Counted from the stretch's first letter, positions 1 to 12,850 are shown. The stretch: DNA of 64,000 nucleotides from Mactra quadrangularis (GCA_025267735.1 CM046301.1:55385872-55449871), one strand, 5' to 3'. Notes: generated by a model from the sequence alone, not told the origin. Program-made: numbers and translations.

Positions 1-834
1 CGACATTGCATTTTCTCTGACATTTGAGACGATGAAAATGTACCAAATGCCATGAAATAAACGCATATTAAGTACGTTTTATATATGTAGTTAATTTACT
101 GATATTTGTTGTTTCAGCTACAGTTCCAATTGCATACCAACTTCACTTTTACATAAATGCGTAGAAAAAGCGCATCTTCTTACATAGTTTTAAAGTATTT
201 ATTTACATGTAAGCATTCTAAGCATTATAAGAAATAAGAAGTGCATATTTGAGATAAATTGCAATGCGCTAATAGTAACTTGCATGTAAAACAATAACAT
301 TTTTCCATTTCAATACAGTGCTTCAAAATATTTTCTGAATAGTCAAATTAAATTTCGTCGTTCAAAATCACTTTTTACGGATCACTACTTGATCACTCTC
401 AACAAATTGGGTATAATGTACGCGCACCAGATGTTAACATGTATTGTTTTATAATCCAGTTTAAAATATTGTCTCTTTCCAAGATAGCCAGTACCAATAG
501 CCAGATTGAGTTATGAGTAGCGCTTGGTCGCCAGAAATTATAGAGGTGAAAACCACCCACTAGATAATGGAAAAGATACCTCTTGGTCATGATACATAAT
601 GCAGTCATACGGAGCGGACAATACTCGACAAAAACTTAAGTCGGAATCATCATCATTAGGCAAGAGAATTTTAACTTTTTATTCAATGAAAACATTTCAG
701 GTTACGGAAAGTGCCGAGTAGTAACGATTGCTATCTCCGCTGCGTATAGGATCTCTTTCATTTGGAACTAATACGGCGATCTTCTACGCAGATAAGTATA
801 TCTTCGTGGATGATCGCCGAGGTTGTTCCGTACC

Positions 835-1500
835 GATCTCTTTATATCGCTCATGGGGTTACGTCTAGATGACATTTGTTTCGACCAATCATTGTGCAGC
901 TTTCATATAGACGAACACTATTAATGTCATCTTGATCTCTTATGCCTCAGTCCCACAAAATCTTGGCTTATTGCGGACCCGTACGTGCAGATAGCCGTAA
1001 GTCGTGGAAAGCCTTGCGTGTTAAGGTGACGGTACGTACATGGCACAAAACAACACAAACGTACGGAGCCGTAGCTGGAAGATATGCATGTTTAATCCTT
1101 ACTCGGCCACGATTTTGTTCACGATTTGACTCTGAAACTGATACGTGTATCCTGGGCTCATTTCAGGGACCCTGGTAAAAACGTAACAGTCCGGACGGGT
1201 ACGCAAGAGTTCGTACGGGTCCTTGCGGAGCTTGATCGCACGGCGCCCGTACGGTGCCCTCACGGCTATTTTTATGTTTATGGGACTGTAGCTTTAGACA
1301 GAGGTTTGCGAGCTAATTCGACGATGGTGTTATTCACAGGCTGTGGTTGGTCGTTAAATTGGCAAATTGCGTGACGTAGACGATGTGATCAAGTTTCTAA
1401 ACACACTGATTGCGTCATGAATATTATGAACGCAAAGGTCAACTGAACATGACCCTCATACCGAAGTAGCCGTATCTTAAATTCGCGAGTAGGCGAGTGG
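835..1500 (+). mobile_element. Old CAATCTCCG-family element, interrupted by a ~340-bp insertion
   Basis: 'GGTTACGTCTAGATGACATT' (857-876) and the internal part 'TGACGTAGACGATGTGATCA' (1371-1390) match the intact copy at 63007-63600. Between them, 948-1288 is GTACG-rich foreign sequence bounded by short inverted ends CAGTCCCA and TGGGACTG, so a second small element appears to have landed inside. A hairpin-like GGAAC...GTTCC unit (760-826) sits at the left edge. Confidence 0.55.
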
Positions 1501-2098
1501 TGAATTTTAGATCGGATTTTAATCAACATAAAGCTGTTTAATTCCTTTGCACTCAACTGAGCCGTTGAAAATCATAAATTCCAGTACCATGCTGTATCAT
1601 AACAGAATGGATTAAAATGGATGAGTATAATAAAAAACAAGGCTATAAACATAGATTATATTAAACGATAAACTATCATGAATATTAATCGCATTGTGCT
1701 ACATTATTTTAGATGATTAAATCAATGTCGATGGCATTTAAAACGGTCTGAAACTCATTGATAACTCTGATTGACAAATTGTTATTTTCCATTTTTACCA
1801 CGATATTCTATAGTAGGTTATAATGATTTTAGAAAATATCATAGTGCGCAATGGTTGGATATAACAAATTGAACGACACATTTTTAATCTTTATTAATAG
1901 CGGGAATATTGTTGCTAAAGGCCCTATTCAATGTTCTGGATATATGCTGGCGATGAAACCAACTCAAAGCATTTTTGTAATTACATGTACATACATAATT
2001 ATGTATTATACAAAGAAATTAATTATCGGACAATCGTCTTTTATTTTATACTTTTATAACGACCCCCTAATAGTACACAGGTATAGAAGTTTAAAATT

Positions 2099-2185
2099 TA
2101 AAAATTACGACAAGGTTTTGAACCTGCACCTTAAGGCTTTTCCTTCCACCTACCTCACTGCGCTATTTTGGGTCCTAGTGGACAA
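2099..2185 (-). repeat. tRNA-like sequence (pseudo-tRNA or SINE head)
   Basis: On the minus strand an A-box-like TAGCGCAGTGAGG is followed about 40 bases on by a perfect B box, GGTTCAAAACC. No acceptor-stem pairing is visible, so a working tRNA is unlikely. Confidence 0.45.
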
Positions 2186-3026
2186 AGCGTGTAAGAATAG
2201 TTAAAAATAGACATAATTAGTATCTCACTTCCTGGCTGAAGATATTAATTTTGAATGAGAAAAATGAATCGATGTTCATATGAGTATAATTAGTGAATTT
2301 TACGAAATCTAATTTGTATTTTTTTTTAAATATTTATAATAAAGGGCGAAAATGTAAAAATATGACAAATAGTGTTGTTAAAGTGCACACACGGACGTGT
2401 GAAGTCAATAAGCACAAAAGTTACCAGCTATTCTGTATATTTGCTACAGCAAATATCCAAGAATTATCTGCATATACAATGTCACTTGACCAGCTGTCAT
2501 AATTTATCTGTTTAAACACTTCATGGCTCAGATTTTACATCGTAAGAGGCTATATCAAAATCACTAGAAGTACTATGTCTCACAAATCGTTAAGTGTAAT
2601 TAAGAATATATTACCACAGAAACCACAACCACAATATATTCATTACTTATAAACATTTACATAACTATCGAGCTTCCTTTCTTAACGGTTCTAGGAGATT
2701 CGAGTTACATTTTATTTCTTTTTTTGTTTTGCTTTTTTGTTTTAATATCTTTTCCCATTCTGTTTTTCTTATACAACATGTGAAAACTATCTTAATATTT
2801 TGATTTGTAACAAAATATTGTCTCATAGTGAAAGTTGATGCTTGCAAATGTATTTATATATTTACTCACAGTTTGCATACATATAAACTATTGATAAATA
2901 AATAAATTTTCTGTAAATCTTGATCTCGGAGAGAATGTACATAGAAAGTATAAGCCTGTTATCTTATCCAATATTTTCAATAAAATATGTATTAAATAAA
3001 ATTTCAATAAATGTATGCGCGATATG

Positions 3027-3073
3027 ACCTTTCTGTGTTGGTGCGCCGTAAAACCAAACAAACAAACAAACAA
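3027..3073 (+). repeat. SINE 3' tail fragment
   Basis: Only the end 'GCGCCGTAAAACCAAACAAA' with its (ACAA)n tail remains; compare the full-length copy at 57299. Confidence 0.6.
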
Positions 3074-3113
3074 TAAATGTATAATTTATACAAGCAAACT
3101 CTACATTACGTAC

Positions 3114-3357
3114 CCAGAAGATTTGTGGATTGAATCCCTGGTCTTTAAGTCGTCGATGACTTTTCCCAACAGTTTGTAGCAATGACATTGTGCCATCAAC
3201 ATCATCTAGTGAAGAGATAGCCTCGTCTAACGTATACATGACTTGTTTCACGTGATTTTCTAAATCTTTGCTCTCACGTAACTGAGCGAAGTCATATTTT
3301 CCACCATGAACCAACTTTGTAAACATGGAGCGAACTTCTTCATTCGTCTCAAATAAT
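3114..3357 (-). CDS. Globin X-like exon 2 (helices C-G, both heme histidines)
   Basis: 244 bases between a TATTTTATTTACAG acceptor and a TGG/GTACGT donor. It carries both heme-contact histidines (E7 His110, F8 His142). The distance from Phe87 to E7 is 23 residues rather than the 21 of vertebrate myoglobin, so the CD/D region looks two residues longer. The exon ends '..GFNPQIFW' at G7, where the heme pocket is complete but helices G and H are missing. Confidence 0.9.
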
Positions 3358-6300
3358 CTGTAAATAAAATAGAATACATATATGTATCTTGAAAGTGCGT
3401 TTTTACAGATTTAAACTTAAAAACCAACTTTCTTAAACTCTCATAATGATAAAAAACAGAATGGAACCAAATAGGAAGTGTTCTGATCATGAACATTTAC
3501 AAACCCGATCTAAAATTTTCCTGTCGCGCCTACTCGCTTATTTAGATCTGGCCGTTTCAAAACGTTCAGGTGACCTTTTCTCATCATTATATTCATGACG
3601 AAACTGTTATGATTAGTAACTTGAAATGAGCCGTCTAATCGCAGACTGTGAATAATACCGCTTTTAAATTAACTTGCAAACCTTGGTCTAAAAATAGAAA
3701 TTACGAAATCAAAATGTTATTAATTGTGTTTCGTCTAGATGAAAGCTACGCAATGATTAGTCGACATTAAGGTCATCTAGACGTGACCCTCCATTGAGAT
3801 CTTAGAGATCCTGTGCGACAACGCTCTACAGGATATCTGTTTACGGAGATTGGAAAATTTAGTGCAAACTGATGAACAATTGTCAATGCCCCCATATAAA
3901 GTCTAACAATTTTCATAGACACCAAAGGGAATAGACTATCCATGTATCTGGTACAAAGGAGTCTTGTTTTAATGAACATTTTAAATGAAATGTTCACTTA
4001 ACTATTCTCGTGTTGTTTATTGCATTTCAAAGTTAAAGTAAGCTGAAACCGAAAGTAGAGTTTGGTTGTAACTACAGTAAAACCTGTCATATGCGACTTT
4101 CTGGCGGAACATCCAAACACGGTCACATATGACAGTGGGTCTTTAAATCCAGGTTAAAGTCAATATAATAGCGTGTCACTAATATTGCACATTTCAGCCA
4201 AATAAGTGAAACCCCCACTGAGTTGGGACATTAAACAATTAAAAACATGATATTACATAGCATAATTCTCCCGATTTTCTATCAACTTTAAATGTGTGCC
4301 CTCGAAGAGTAATAAAAAAATTCTTAGACACTTAATAATTTTATTACTCAATTTGATTTAATTTAATTGATTAAAAAATTGTCTTTGGTTTGATAATGAA
4401 CACTTCATATCAATTTCGATATTAAAAATAAATTTGTTTTACACATAAACGATGACATGTTTGAGAACGAAAATGGCATGGAAGTTCCTTTGATGACGAA
4501 AATACTGGTAATAACCGGAATACGGCTTTTAGAGATGCAAACAAAAAATGGCCGATTGTTTTGCAATCACGTTCGAATCGATTCATTCGTCAAATTTAAG
4601 TAATAATTATCTATAAAAGCTATTTAATAATGTTTAAACAAACAATCAGATGTGCTATGCCTTTTGTTTATCTGCCTTTGTTTGTAGCATGTTTACATAG
4701 CTAAATGTTTTGTATCACCCATGTCCATTGATGGGCCAATTATACAATTCAAAAGTAATTATCGAAGTGTGAAAAACATCTTTGGGTCAAATGAGGCCTG
4801 AAAAGTCGCTTAATTAAACCTAATTATCAGTATTGGACTGATAAAGTAAGGTCGTTAGTCGCGTCAGACAGTGTGTCGCTTAATACAGGGACTTTATATA
4901 GGCATTTATGTTGGGCGGTCTCAAATACGGTCACATAAGACAGTGAGTCGTTTAATTCAGTGGGTCGCTAAGGCAGTTTTTACTGTACATTAAACAATAG
5001 GTTTTATTACATTATGTTTAAGAAGTCTTGTGATGGATAATACCTTTCTCGAAATTACACAAAAATTCTTTTAAACGATTTTGGATCATATATTCTATAC
5101 TAGCAAACAAATTGAATATATTGTGCTGTTATAAAGGGACCTCATTTTTTATGACATGAGCACTTTGCTAAACTTAATCTTAGAAAGCGAAATGGTTTAC
5201 ATGCTGTAATTTGATCACTACAAGTTTTTAAGACAGTTATCATGTTTGCTGTAAATATATTTTTATATGGTGGTTTTAACAAGATCCGCAACTAGTTTTA
5301 CGCGTATAAAAATCATAACAAGAATAAATACAAATTAGTGTCTACAACTCCTATTCTTGTATTATTTCACCATCTTAATATTATTGCTATTAAGTGGTTT
5401 ACTAGTTACGTTATCAGTTTATCACTTAATTAACATAGTTATTTGAGTTATCTGGTGGCAGAAATATGCCACAATACAAGAGTTCCCATCTTCAACTTAA
5501 GAAGAATTAATATTATATGTCAATCTTGTTTGATCGTTTAGTTGGGATCAACGCCGTAGCCATCGTCGGCAACTACAGTACTTTCTTTCGTTACATTCCA
5601 TACGTATATAACGCAGCATAGCGGAGTAATGTATCGTGGGATAACCGACGATGCGCCGTAGCATAACATTGTACAGGTCATATTACGGCGGTCAGTCAAC
5701 CTACTCAACGTTCCAGGAAGGGCTAAATCTCTGGACCAAGCTAGTAACCAGATACAGGGTGCATACTTCCGTTAGTGGCTGACAACTGCTCAACATGGTT
5801 TAGAATAGTGGTAGGAGGGGAATGACCGTAGAAATTATTTTATGGTCGTGGAAAAAGTAAAATGCATTGCAGATAGAAAATTTCTGTGAATATGATACAA
5901 AGTTGTCATTGTGGCTTTCACACACCTGTTGCCTTAAAACATTGTTTAGGAAATGTTCGTTTGTAGAAAATATTCTAGGATTGTACTTGCTGTAATATCG
6001 GGGGTGTGTTTTGCACACACATGAAATCAATGAGCACAAATCTTAATGGAAAATAAATTGGTTTCAAATAACCATCAGCACTGAATTACACGCCCACTTG
6101 ATTAACGTTTAACTGTGCAACATTTCAAAACACATGTTCGTTATTCTAATACCCAAATGGCTGCACTGAGTGTAACTTTGTCATTCTTAACAAGCGTCTG
6201 TTCCATAAACTGTAGAGAATATTATATTAAATGAAAAATAATTGCTTCATTTATTTGCCGTAATTTTTTTAAGATTTACATTTTGTATTTAAACTCATAT

Positions 6301-9300
6301 GCTGTTTTTCAGTATGTTTACTTGGTATAGAAATGTCAAAACTGCATATAAAAGATCATTTGGGACTTAAAAGCTATGTTGGAAGAGATTTTTACGACAG
6401 TCAGCATAATTCACCTGTGTGACCAAAGGCTTGATGGTATAAAAAGAAACTTTGAATGAAATGAATTACATCATTAAATAAATGTATAGTCCGTTTTTTC
6501 TCAACTGTCTAAGCGTGAATAATTTCACGGTGACTGAATTCATTATATTTTTTATATATATTCTTGCGGCACCGTCGTTACTGAAATATATTGACTAAAA
6601 ACCTGAAACCTATCATACGACATAAGCAGCTCTACTCGATCATAAAACATACTTTCGGAAAATCATAAATGTAAGACGACGATAGTTTTAAGATACGAAT
6701 TCACCGTGAAATTATTCATGTTTGACAGTTGAGAAAAAACGAACTTGTACAAACATAAATTCAACGACAAGTAACATTCTTCAGTCTCGAACAATCTGAT
6801 ATATTTAAAGTTTCATTTGGTATTACGGAGTAACAGACAGTCTGGTGGGTTGCTATAATAACATTGAAAATATCAGCTGAATCAACTTTCTCTCTAGAAA
6901 TCGGTAGCAATCATTATCTTTGACGTAATGGAGTCTCGTACATAACGGTACGTTCCTGGCATGGGTCTTTTTAGAAAGTTTTATTTTGCCACGACTTTTA
7001 GAGAGAGAAAAAAGGCCGTGCACAACAGACAAAAAAGGAACTCTAGTTTTTTATGAATGTCCGTGAAATTAGCGTTATTTTGTTGATGTTCAGAAACTTT
7101 ATGAAGTAGTAATTGAATAAAGTTGTTATTAAATTTTGGTTTTGATAAGGCCACAAGTTGATCATATGTTTTACGGATTTTTCTGGAAAAAAATGGGGCG
7201 AGCGAGCGAAGACAAAAAAATAAAAAAAAGTCTTTATTCACTTGCTTTATATAGCGGTTTGACCAAATTTTTATGAGCGAGCGAGGAAATAAAAATATTT
7301 ATTTTGTAAAAACCGTCAAAATTAAGGTGCGAGCGAATCCATAGAACATATGATCAATTTGTTGTGGCCTAAAGGTCCTTTTTTCTCGGGTAGTCTAATT
7401 GCCCAAGGCCGAACCTTAGTATCCGGTCTCAGACCAATACGATTGTCCTCGGAGTCTCGGATATGTCACATGACCTCAAATCGCTTTTTTAATAAAATAG
7501 ATTACTAGTAGTACAACGTAGCTCAATGCTATGATAGCGTGCTAGATCCTAGATATAAAATACAATACTTATTATATAAACACCACATCCTACCGAGGGT
7601 GATAGAATGGAATGTTCACCCGAGGCAAGTAATGTCAAACGAGGCTTTAGGCAGATTTGGCTATAAAGTAAATAAATCACGTGACGTATAATAATACATA
7701 ATATTGCAGCCTATACAACTAGATCTATACAATCTAATGAATAGTTCTTCTCCGTCTTAACATCTTGTGGACAGCAACACTAATTGGTATAGCTATTACA
7801 TTTTGAAATATGATATGTTTATAATTCTTAGTACAAAAACGTACTCAGTAATTTATAACTGTTTTCAACTGATGTACAGGAGTGTGTTAAGGGGTTAAAC
7901 AAGTGAATGCTAAATAAATTATGTTCTATATATGATTATGTTTGGTCTAATCAATGTAAAGCACTTTTAATAGTAATTATTTATAAAGAAAGAGTGCTAT
8001 ATAAATATGGAAGATTATAACAATGATGATGATGATGATGACGACGATGATGATTATGATGATGATGATTATGATGATGATGGTGACGATGATGAATGTG
8101 ATGATGATGATTATGATGATGATAGTGACGAGGATGAATGTGATGACGATGATGATGGTGGTGATGGTGGTGGTGATGGTGGTGGTGGTGATGATGATGG
8201 TGGTAGTGATTGTGATGGTGGTAGTGATGATGATGGTGGTGGTGATGATGATAATGGTGATGATGGTGATGGTGATGATGATGATGATGGTGGTGGTGAT
8301 GATGACGATGGTGGTGGTGGTGGTGATGGTGATGATGATGATGGTGATGATGATGATAATGTATGGTATTAAAATGGCGAGCAAGATGACAAATATGATC
8401 AGCTGGTAGACTGAACTTGACTTGTGGCGCGGGCAATGGTTGCGATGCCAATTAAAATGAGGCGTTTTAGCGATCAAATTGGACCAGAAACACTGGGCTA
8501 ATGACTTTGACTTAGGAATCGTAAAGTTAAATACGTTTGGCTATTTTTCAATTGTTGGCAAGATGGGTTTCGGTTTTTAGGAAAGAATGTTAAAATGTTC
8601 GTAAAATTTGCTGGCTTGCTCAAGACGAATTTAAGTATAGAAAGTAAAGCTTATTCTCGAGGAGAAAAAATCAACCCTGGAACTTTCCTTACTTCTGAAA
8701 GTCGAATTAAAAATTACCTTAAATCCGTCATGCCAGAGTCGAGGCACTTCTAAAGAGACACTACTTTAAAGTCTTTCAAGGTCCTTTTGAGCCGTTGTGT
8801 GCATAGATGAAGAGTAAAGAGAAAACAAATCTCTCTAATCAATCATATAAACTCTTCCAAGTAATACCCCCGTTACACAAAACGGAACAGGTCGGTGTGT
8901 AAACGTACTGCAAATTGTGACCCGATCGAACTACGACAAGGCACGTCCCGAGTACGATGCTAGTACGGCAATTCCGTTCGCAGTACGTCCTTTCCGTTGT
9001 CAGTACGTTGTCACTCAGTCTAATTGCAGAACGGGGTGGCCGCAAAAAAGTTTGAGTCGACTCAAAGTTCTGAAACCCCATTCCCGTTCAACCCCGTCCG
9101 AGCTCGTCCATAACGTTCGAACACAGACCGTAGAAAGTTGGAACTACGTCCAGTCCGTTTGCACACAGTTGGAGCTCGTTCGGTCCAATTTTTTCAGAAC
9201 GTAGTGAGAACGAGTTTGGTGTAACGGGGGTATAAGCTAGGTATACTGTTCATTGTATAAAGTTTAATTGTGTGGATGCTTACTATATTCCGATCAAGCC

Positions 9301-11684
9301 TAAGGTCTTCGTTGAATTTTCCATCGTATTTTTGTATTACAAAAATTGTACTATTTCGTAATAGTAATAGCTGCGCTTGGAATCAAACTTAAAAACTCAT
9401 AGGAGTGATACCCATACAATTACTAAGTGCAAGTTTTCTCGCCAATTGCTAAGTTAACGATGATAAAAACTTCAAAAGAAATGAAGTTCACCTCTATGGG
9501 AATATGTAAATGTACTTTAATATTTTATGGTTTTCCTTACGAACTGTAAATAATCATGAAATCATGAAATATATTGTCTAGCTTGTTAAGGGCAATATCA
9601 ACAGAAGGATATTCATTTATTATAGCTAATTGGTGAACATGGAAATATGAATAACTATATATAGAACATTATGTTTGTTCGAAAATTTAAATAATGTTTG
9701 ATAAATGCATGCATTGAGCAATGGCATGGAGTATTTATATTGATTGGCTGGTAATTAAGAATGTTATGTCTTGGTTTCGTAGGGCTTCTTATATGGTGCC
9801 ATTTAACTTTATCGGATTTTGCATATTCAGCAATACAGCAAGGCATCTGTAGTATTTATTCATAAATAATAATTTGATTTATTGTTTGTTATGGGAAATG
9901 GTCATGGTTACATTTAATAGTATGAGTTATCATCTATCAAACCACGAGGCTTTTGGAGATTATGTTCATGAGTTTATGTCTTATTCAGCATTTTATTTAT
10001 ATCATTTGCAGTATTGTCTTAGCCAATATGGTGCACGTATTTTGTCACCATAGAATACGAAAACATTTTGGTAACAGTTGACTATTTTCCTCCGTCTCTT
10101 ACCTTAAGCCATGTAACCTTACTTTGGAAATGATATGTATCATATTGGGTATAGGAGCATTGGGCCAGTGGTAGGACGCGTGTTTATGGATCGAGAGGTC
10201 CCGGGTTCGAACCCCGCTAGGAGCACTGCTAGTTTCTTTAAGCAAAAAAATTACCTGCGATTGCTTCAATCCACCTAGGTGTAAATGGGTACCCGCGAGG
10301 GTGGCATAATTCCCTTGCGCCAATTTGTCGGCTGCGTTAGTCTAATATTCGGAGTAAACGACTCCCCAGAGAAATTGATAGATCGATACCAGTAACCTTA
10401 TGATCAGGGGTAATACCTGCAAAGTCAATGAACGTGCACATGCAAAAAAATGCCATTTTCATAAATGTTGACGTCAGTAAATCTCTGATGCCGAATGCTA
10501 TGTGCTTGATTTTGATTGAATCTTGCCAGTTACGAGAATGTATACTTTATTGGTAACATAATAAAATTGCGTGGTAATTTATGTGGTAATTTATGTGGTA
10601 ATAGCAGAGTATAAAAAATTTATGTGTACACGATTATAAAGTATATATTTATCTTTCATTTGCGATATGAACTGTTTTTTATAATTGTAACATGTTATGG
10701 CCTCCATAATGGAAGATTTAGTAAAGTGTTTATTAGCTTTACTACACAAATACAACAATATTTCAAATATATGGTATCAGAAGAGGAAACTAACGATCGT
10801 ATTCTAGGTCATGCGTGTTTTTGTACTTTAAACAATGAACTTGCCCATACGCTGATACACGAACAGCATTTTACTGATTTAAACATTTCGTTTTGATATT
10901 ATACACTTCTTTAAAAAAAGTGTGTATGCTCATAAAAATGTGATGATAATATCATATTTTGGTGTTTTAACTTCAAATACGTGTTTACCAATTATAAAAA
11001 AAACCCTATAAAATGAGATATTACAAGCCATGGTGACAAATTGTAGGCGGTCTTGCGTAACCAAACTCAACCATTTTGACGGCCATTTTGTATTTTCGCG
11101 AAACTTGAACCTAAACCGACAACATTGGTTAATTCTGATATTCAGACTCAGCACATAATTTGACCTTTAAAAACAAATAATACATACCCAAGCCTAATAT
11201 CAATGATATGTTTATAAAATAAGGTTGAACTAACTAAACTATAAAATTGTAAAAAAATATCCCCTAAACACGTGTGAGTAATGAAACTGGCTATGTTTAT
11301 AATTATACATAATGTTTTCGTGGGCGACCTGCAGTTATATTTGCATAATTAAAGCAAGAACAAAACCTGTTTATGTTTGGAACGTCGCAATGAAATGTCA
11401 TTTATAATATTGATAGAATTTCAGAGAAAATTCAGAATTTGATTGAAATATCATTCTTACCTTAAAAACATAAGAATACCAGTTTCTTGCATATTCCTAG
11501 CAATCCCTTTCCATGATTTCATCATGCTGTATTTCTGTCTAACAGTAAGAGGTATACGTGGGTCAAACTTGTCTTCCTTCACTGGTTGCTTTCCATTCTT
11601 TGGGTCTAGACACTGTTTCGTTTTGTCATTCTTTGTCCCTTTTCTTGTCAAGTCACTCGATAAAACACTCACATTACATCCCAT
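3114..11684 (-). CDS. Globin X-like gene, partial (exons 1 and 2 of an expected 3)
   Basis: Heme globin, probably membrane-attached. Two exons join in phase: exon 1 (11461-11684) ends AG before GTAAGA, and exon 2 (3114-3357) starts with A after TTTACAG, giving Arg75. The junctions match the ancient globin introns B12.2 and G7.0; exon 2 ends in phase 0 before GTACGT. The 156 residues seen include helix A/B 'SWKGIARNMQETG' (57-69), 'LFETNEEVR' (76-84), Phe87 as candidate CD1, distal His110 (E7) in 'DLENH', and proximal His142 (F8) in 'GKSH'. The ~45-residue N-terminal extension starts MGCNVS, a textbook Gly2 myristoylation site with Cys3 available for palmitoylation; this is typical of globin X, which is proposed to act at membranes rather than as a simple oxygen store. 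The G/H-helix exon was not found in 1-3113 and probably lies left of the window. The 8.1-kb intron is full of repeats. Globin identity is near certain; the X subclass is inferred. Confidence 0.88.
3505..3851 (-). mobile_element. CAATCTCCG-family inverted-repeat element, truncated
   Basis: Carries the right arm ending in 'CTGTTTACGGAGATTGG', plus inner sequence with the motif 'CTAGATGAAAGCTACGCA'. Closely matches one arm of the intact copy at 63007-63600. It lies in intron 1 of the globin gene, about 150 bases upstream of exon 2. Confidence 0.7.
4073..4987. mobile_element. TA-flanked inverted-repeat element (Tc1/mariner-type MITE)
   Basis: Ends TACAGTAAAACCTG and CAGTTTTTACTGTA; with TA taken as the target duplication the element starts CAGTAAAA and ends TTTTACTG. 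Near each end are 'CGGTCACATATGACAGTGGG' variants and 'GTCGCTTAAT' repeats. About 910 bp, no transposase. Confidence 0.7.
5545..5860 (-). mobile_element. SINE, minus strand, carrying a MITE insertion
   Basis: Reads as the reverse of the full SINE: ACGCCGTAGC..., GGCGGTCAGTCAACCTACTC, GGCTAAATCTCTGG, GTGGCTGACAACTG, GGGAATGACCGTAG. A 93-bp MITE (5561-5653) interrupts it with a clean 9-bp duplication, which shows the SINE was there first. Confidence 0.75.
5561..5653. mobile_element. CATCGTCGG MITE, short copy, 9-bp target duplication
   Basis: Ends CATCGTCGG and CCGACGATG. Flanks are CGCCGTAGC at 5552-5560 and again at 5654-5662, an exact 9-bp duplication of SINE sequence. Its two ends match the longer copy at 14143-14527. 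The 9-bp duplication points to a Mutator-like (MULE) origin. Confidence 0.85.
6492..6741. mobile_element. 250-bp inverted-repeat MITE
   Basis: CGTTTTTTCTCAACTGTC at the left pairs with GACAGTTGAGAAAAAACG at the right, and the pairing continues through TGAATAATTTCACGGTGA / TTCACCGTGAAATTATTCA. Target duplication not resolved. Confidence 0.7.
7147..7371. mobile_element. Short inverted-repeat element with internal GAGCGAGCGA motifs
   Basis: AAGGCCACAAGTTGATCATA pairs with TGATCAATTTGTTGTGGCCT. Inside are GCGAGCGAGCGAA (7198) and GAGCGAGCGAGG (7274) and a GTGCGAGCGAA. Confidence 0.6.
8013..8361 (+). repeat. (GAT/GGT)n trinucleotide microsatellite
   Basis: About 350 bases of GAT with interspersed GGT, GAC and TAT triplets, in intron 1 of the globin gene. 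It opens several frames giving poly-Asp/Gly, poly-Met/Val or, on the other strand, poly-His. These have no other protein character and are not genes. Confidence 0.95.
8865..9232. mobile_element. Harbinger-type MITE with TAA target duplication
   Basis: Ends TACCCCCGTTACAC and GTGTAACGGGGGTA; TAA at 8862-8864 and 9233-9235. The 3-bp TWA-type duplication is the hallmark of PIF/Harbinger. The interior is dense in GTACG/CGTCC words, probably sub-terminal repeats. Confidence 0.8.
10155..10390 (+). mobile_element. tRNA-derived SINE, second family
   Basis: A-box-like GGGCCAGTGGTAGGACGCG, B box GGGTTCGAACCCC, then 'GGTGTAAATGGGTACCCGCG' and 'GCGCCAATTTGTCGGCTGCG'. Related copies, minus strand, at 61820-62025 and 63650-63770. 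Confidence 0.75.
10568..10607 (+). repeat. Short tandem repeat, 3 copies of TTTATGTGGTAA-like unit
   Basis: GTGGTAATTTAT occurs twice in tandem, followed by GTGGTAATAG. Confidence 0.7.
11461..11684 (-). CDS. Globin X-like exon 1 (start codon, N-terminal extension, helices A-B)
   Basis: The start ATG is 11684-11682, chosen because it gives the MGCNVS acylation motif and is the first Met of the open frame. 224 coding bases end at an AAG/GTAAGAAT donor (11461/11460), phase 2. The stretch from residue 10 to 40 is Lys/Asp-rich and likely disordered, then 'PLTVRQK' opens helix A. No TATA box or other promoter element could be assigned upstream. Confidence 0.88.
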
Positions 11685-12639
11685 TTTTATTCAAATAAAG
11701 TTTTAATCTAAAGCTACAATGACTGTTATCCACTCCTATACTTGAAATAGAATCTATGTTAGAACTTGTTTCACAATCCAGCTTAAATAAATGAGTATAC
11801 CATACCAAATAGAACGTATGTTAAATTAATTCAGGAACTGTGAAGATCATATTAAAATCACGTTCCAACTACATGAAATAGTTCAGAGAGTAAAAATCTC
11901 CTTCGCTTTGAAATCACGTAATCTTTGCTGCAATGGCTTGCTTTTAGAACCTATCACATTGCGTTACTGCATTATCCATGAACATCAAACTAATTTGTTT
12001 GCTTACTCATTTGTTCTGCGACACCAGAGTTTTTCTTAAAAAATGGTCGGTATCCTTTTTTACTGAAATGTTAATCTGTACTATGAATGGATGCTTCCAG
12101 TTCAAATATACAATTATTCCATACAAATGATATTTCTATTACTTCTAGCGACAGACAGGAATGGTGTCGTATTTCCAATGTTTTCATGTAGAAGTGTTCA
12201 TTAAACCAGTTTGATTGTTCAAGACAGGAGTCGTGTCACATTGCAAGTAGTAGAGTTCTTTTACTGTCCTTCTGAACATTACAATCTAAGAATATTGGTT
12301 ATGCTTTAAATACGGCGTAGCGTTCAGCGTGGTTTCCGTTGCTATAGTTACAATAATTATGTTCTTTACACTAAACTATTACAATTCTTTCTATTACCGT
12401 GATTGCTATATTTATTTACTTGAACTTCTGTTGACAATTTGATCTTATTAAATAGTGACTTTTTGAAAAAGAACTTAATTATCACTCTTAATTGTTCATT
12501 TCTTTTTATTTCTGCAAGTAGATTTGCCGTTTTCAATGCCATGATCAATTTATCATATACAAACGAAAAGTGAGGATGAGTAAAAAACGTGAATATGGGT
12601 AAGCTAAACTGTCTTCTACTATATTATTATTTACGTCTG

Positions 12640-12850
12640 GAGTCAATTTTTTTCCCGCCCCAGGGGTCACAAGTTTTATATAAGGAAATGATAAAAATAT
12701 TCTTGTAAACTATATGACCTAAAGTTCGGCATGAGGCACACCTAAAGGGTCTCTACAAAAAATTCAAGCTATGCCTTTAGGTCAGATGCGGCCTTGACCT
12801 AGGGATCACAGTTTTATGCAGTTAAATATAAAAGTTTTGAAAAAAAATCT
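12640..12850 (+). repeat. Dispersed repeat of 'CCCCAGGGGTCACAAGTTTT' type
   Basis: CAGGGGTCACAAGTTTTATA (12661-12680) recurs as CTAGGGATCACAGTTTTATG (12799-12818), so two related blocks lie in tandem. Looks like a degenerate dispersed repeat; not a gene. Confidence 0.4.

Larger units (their letters stand above)
1..3113. other. Region left of globin exon 2: no coding sequence recognised
   Basis: AT-rich sequence where the last globin exon would be expected on the minus strand; none was found by reading. It holds an old interrupted copy of the CAATCTCCG element (about 835-1500), a tRNA-like sequence (2099-2185) and a SINE 3' tail (3027-3073). Confidence 0.5.

Noticed and set aside
1851..2204. 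117-residue open frame
   Set aside because: AT-rich low-information sequence with no domain; it overlaps a tRNA-like repeat on the other strand.
7977..8477. Long open frames on both strands (poly-His, poly-Asp/Gly, poly-Met/Val, Ile/Thr)
   Set aside because: All are readings of one GAT/GGT trinucleotide microsatellite; no splice sites or flanking coding character.
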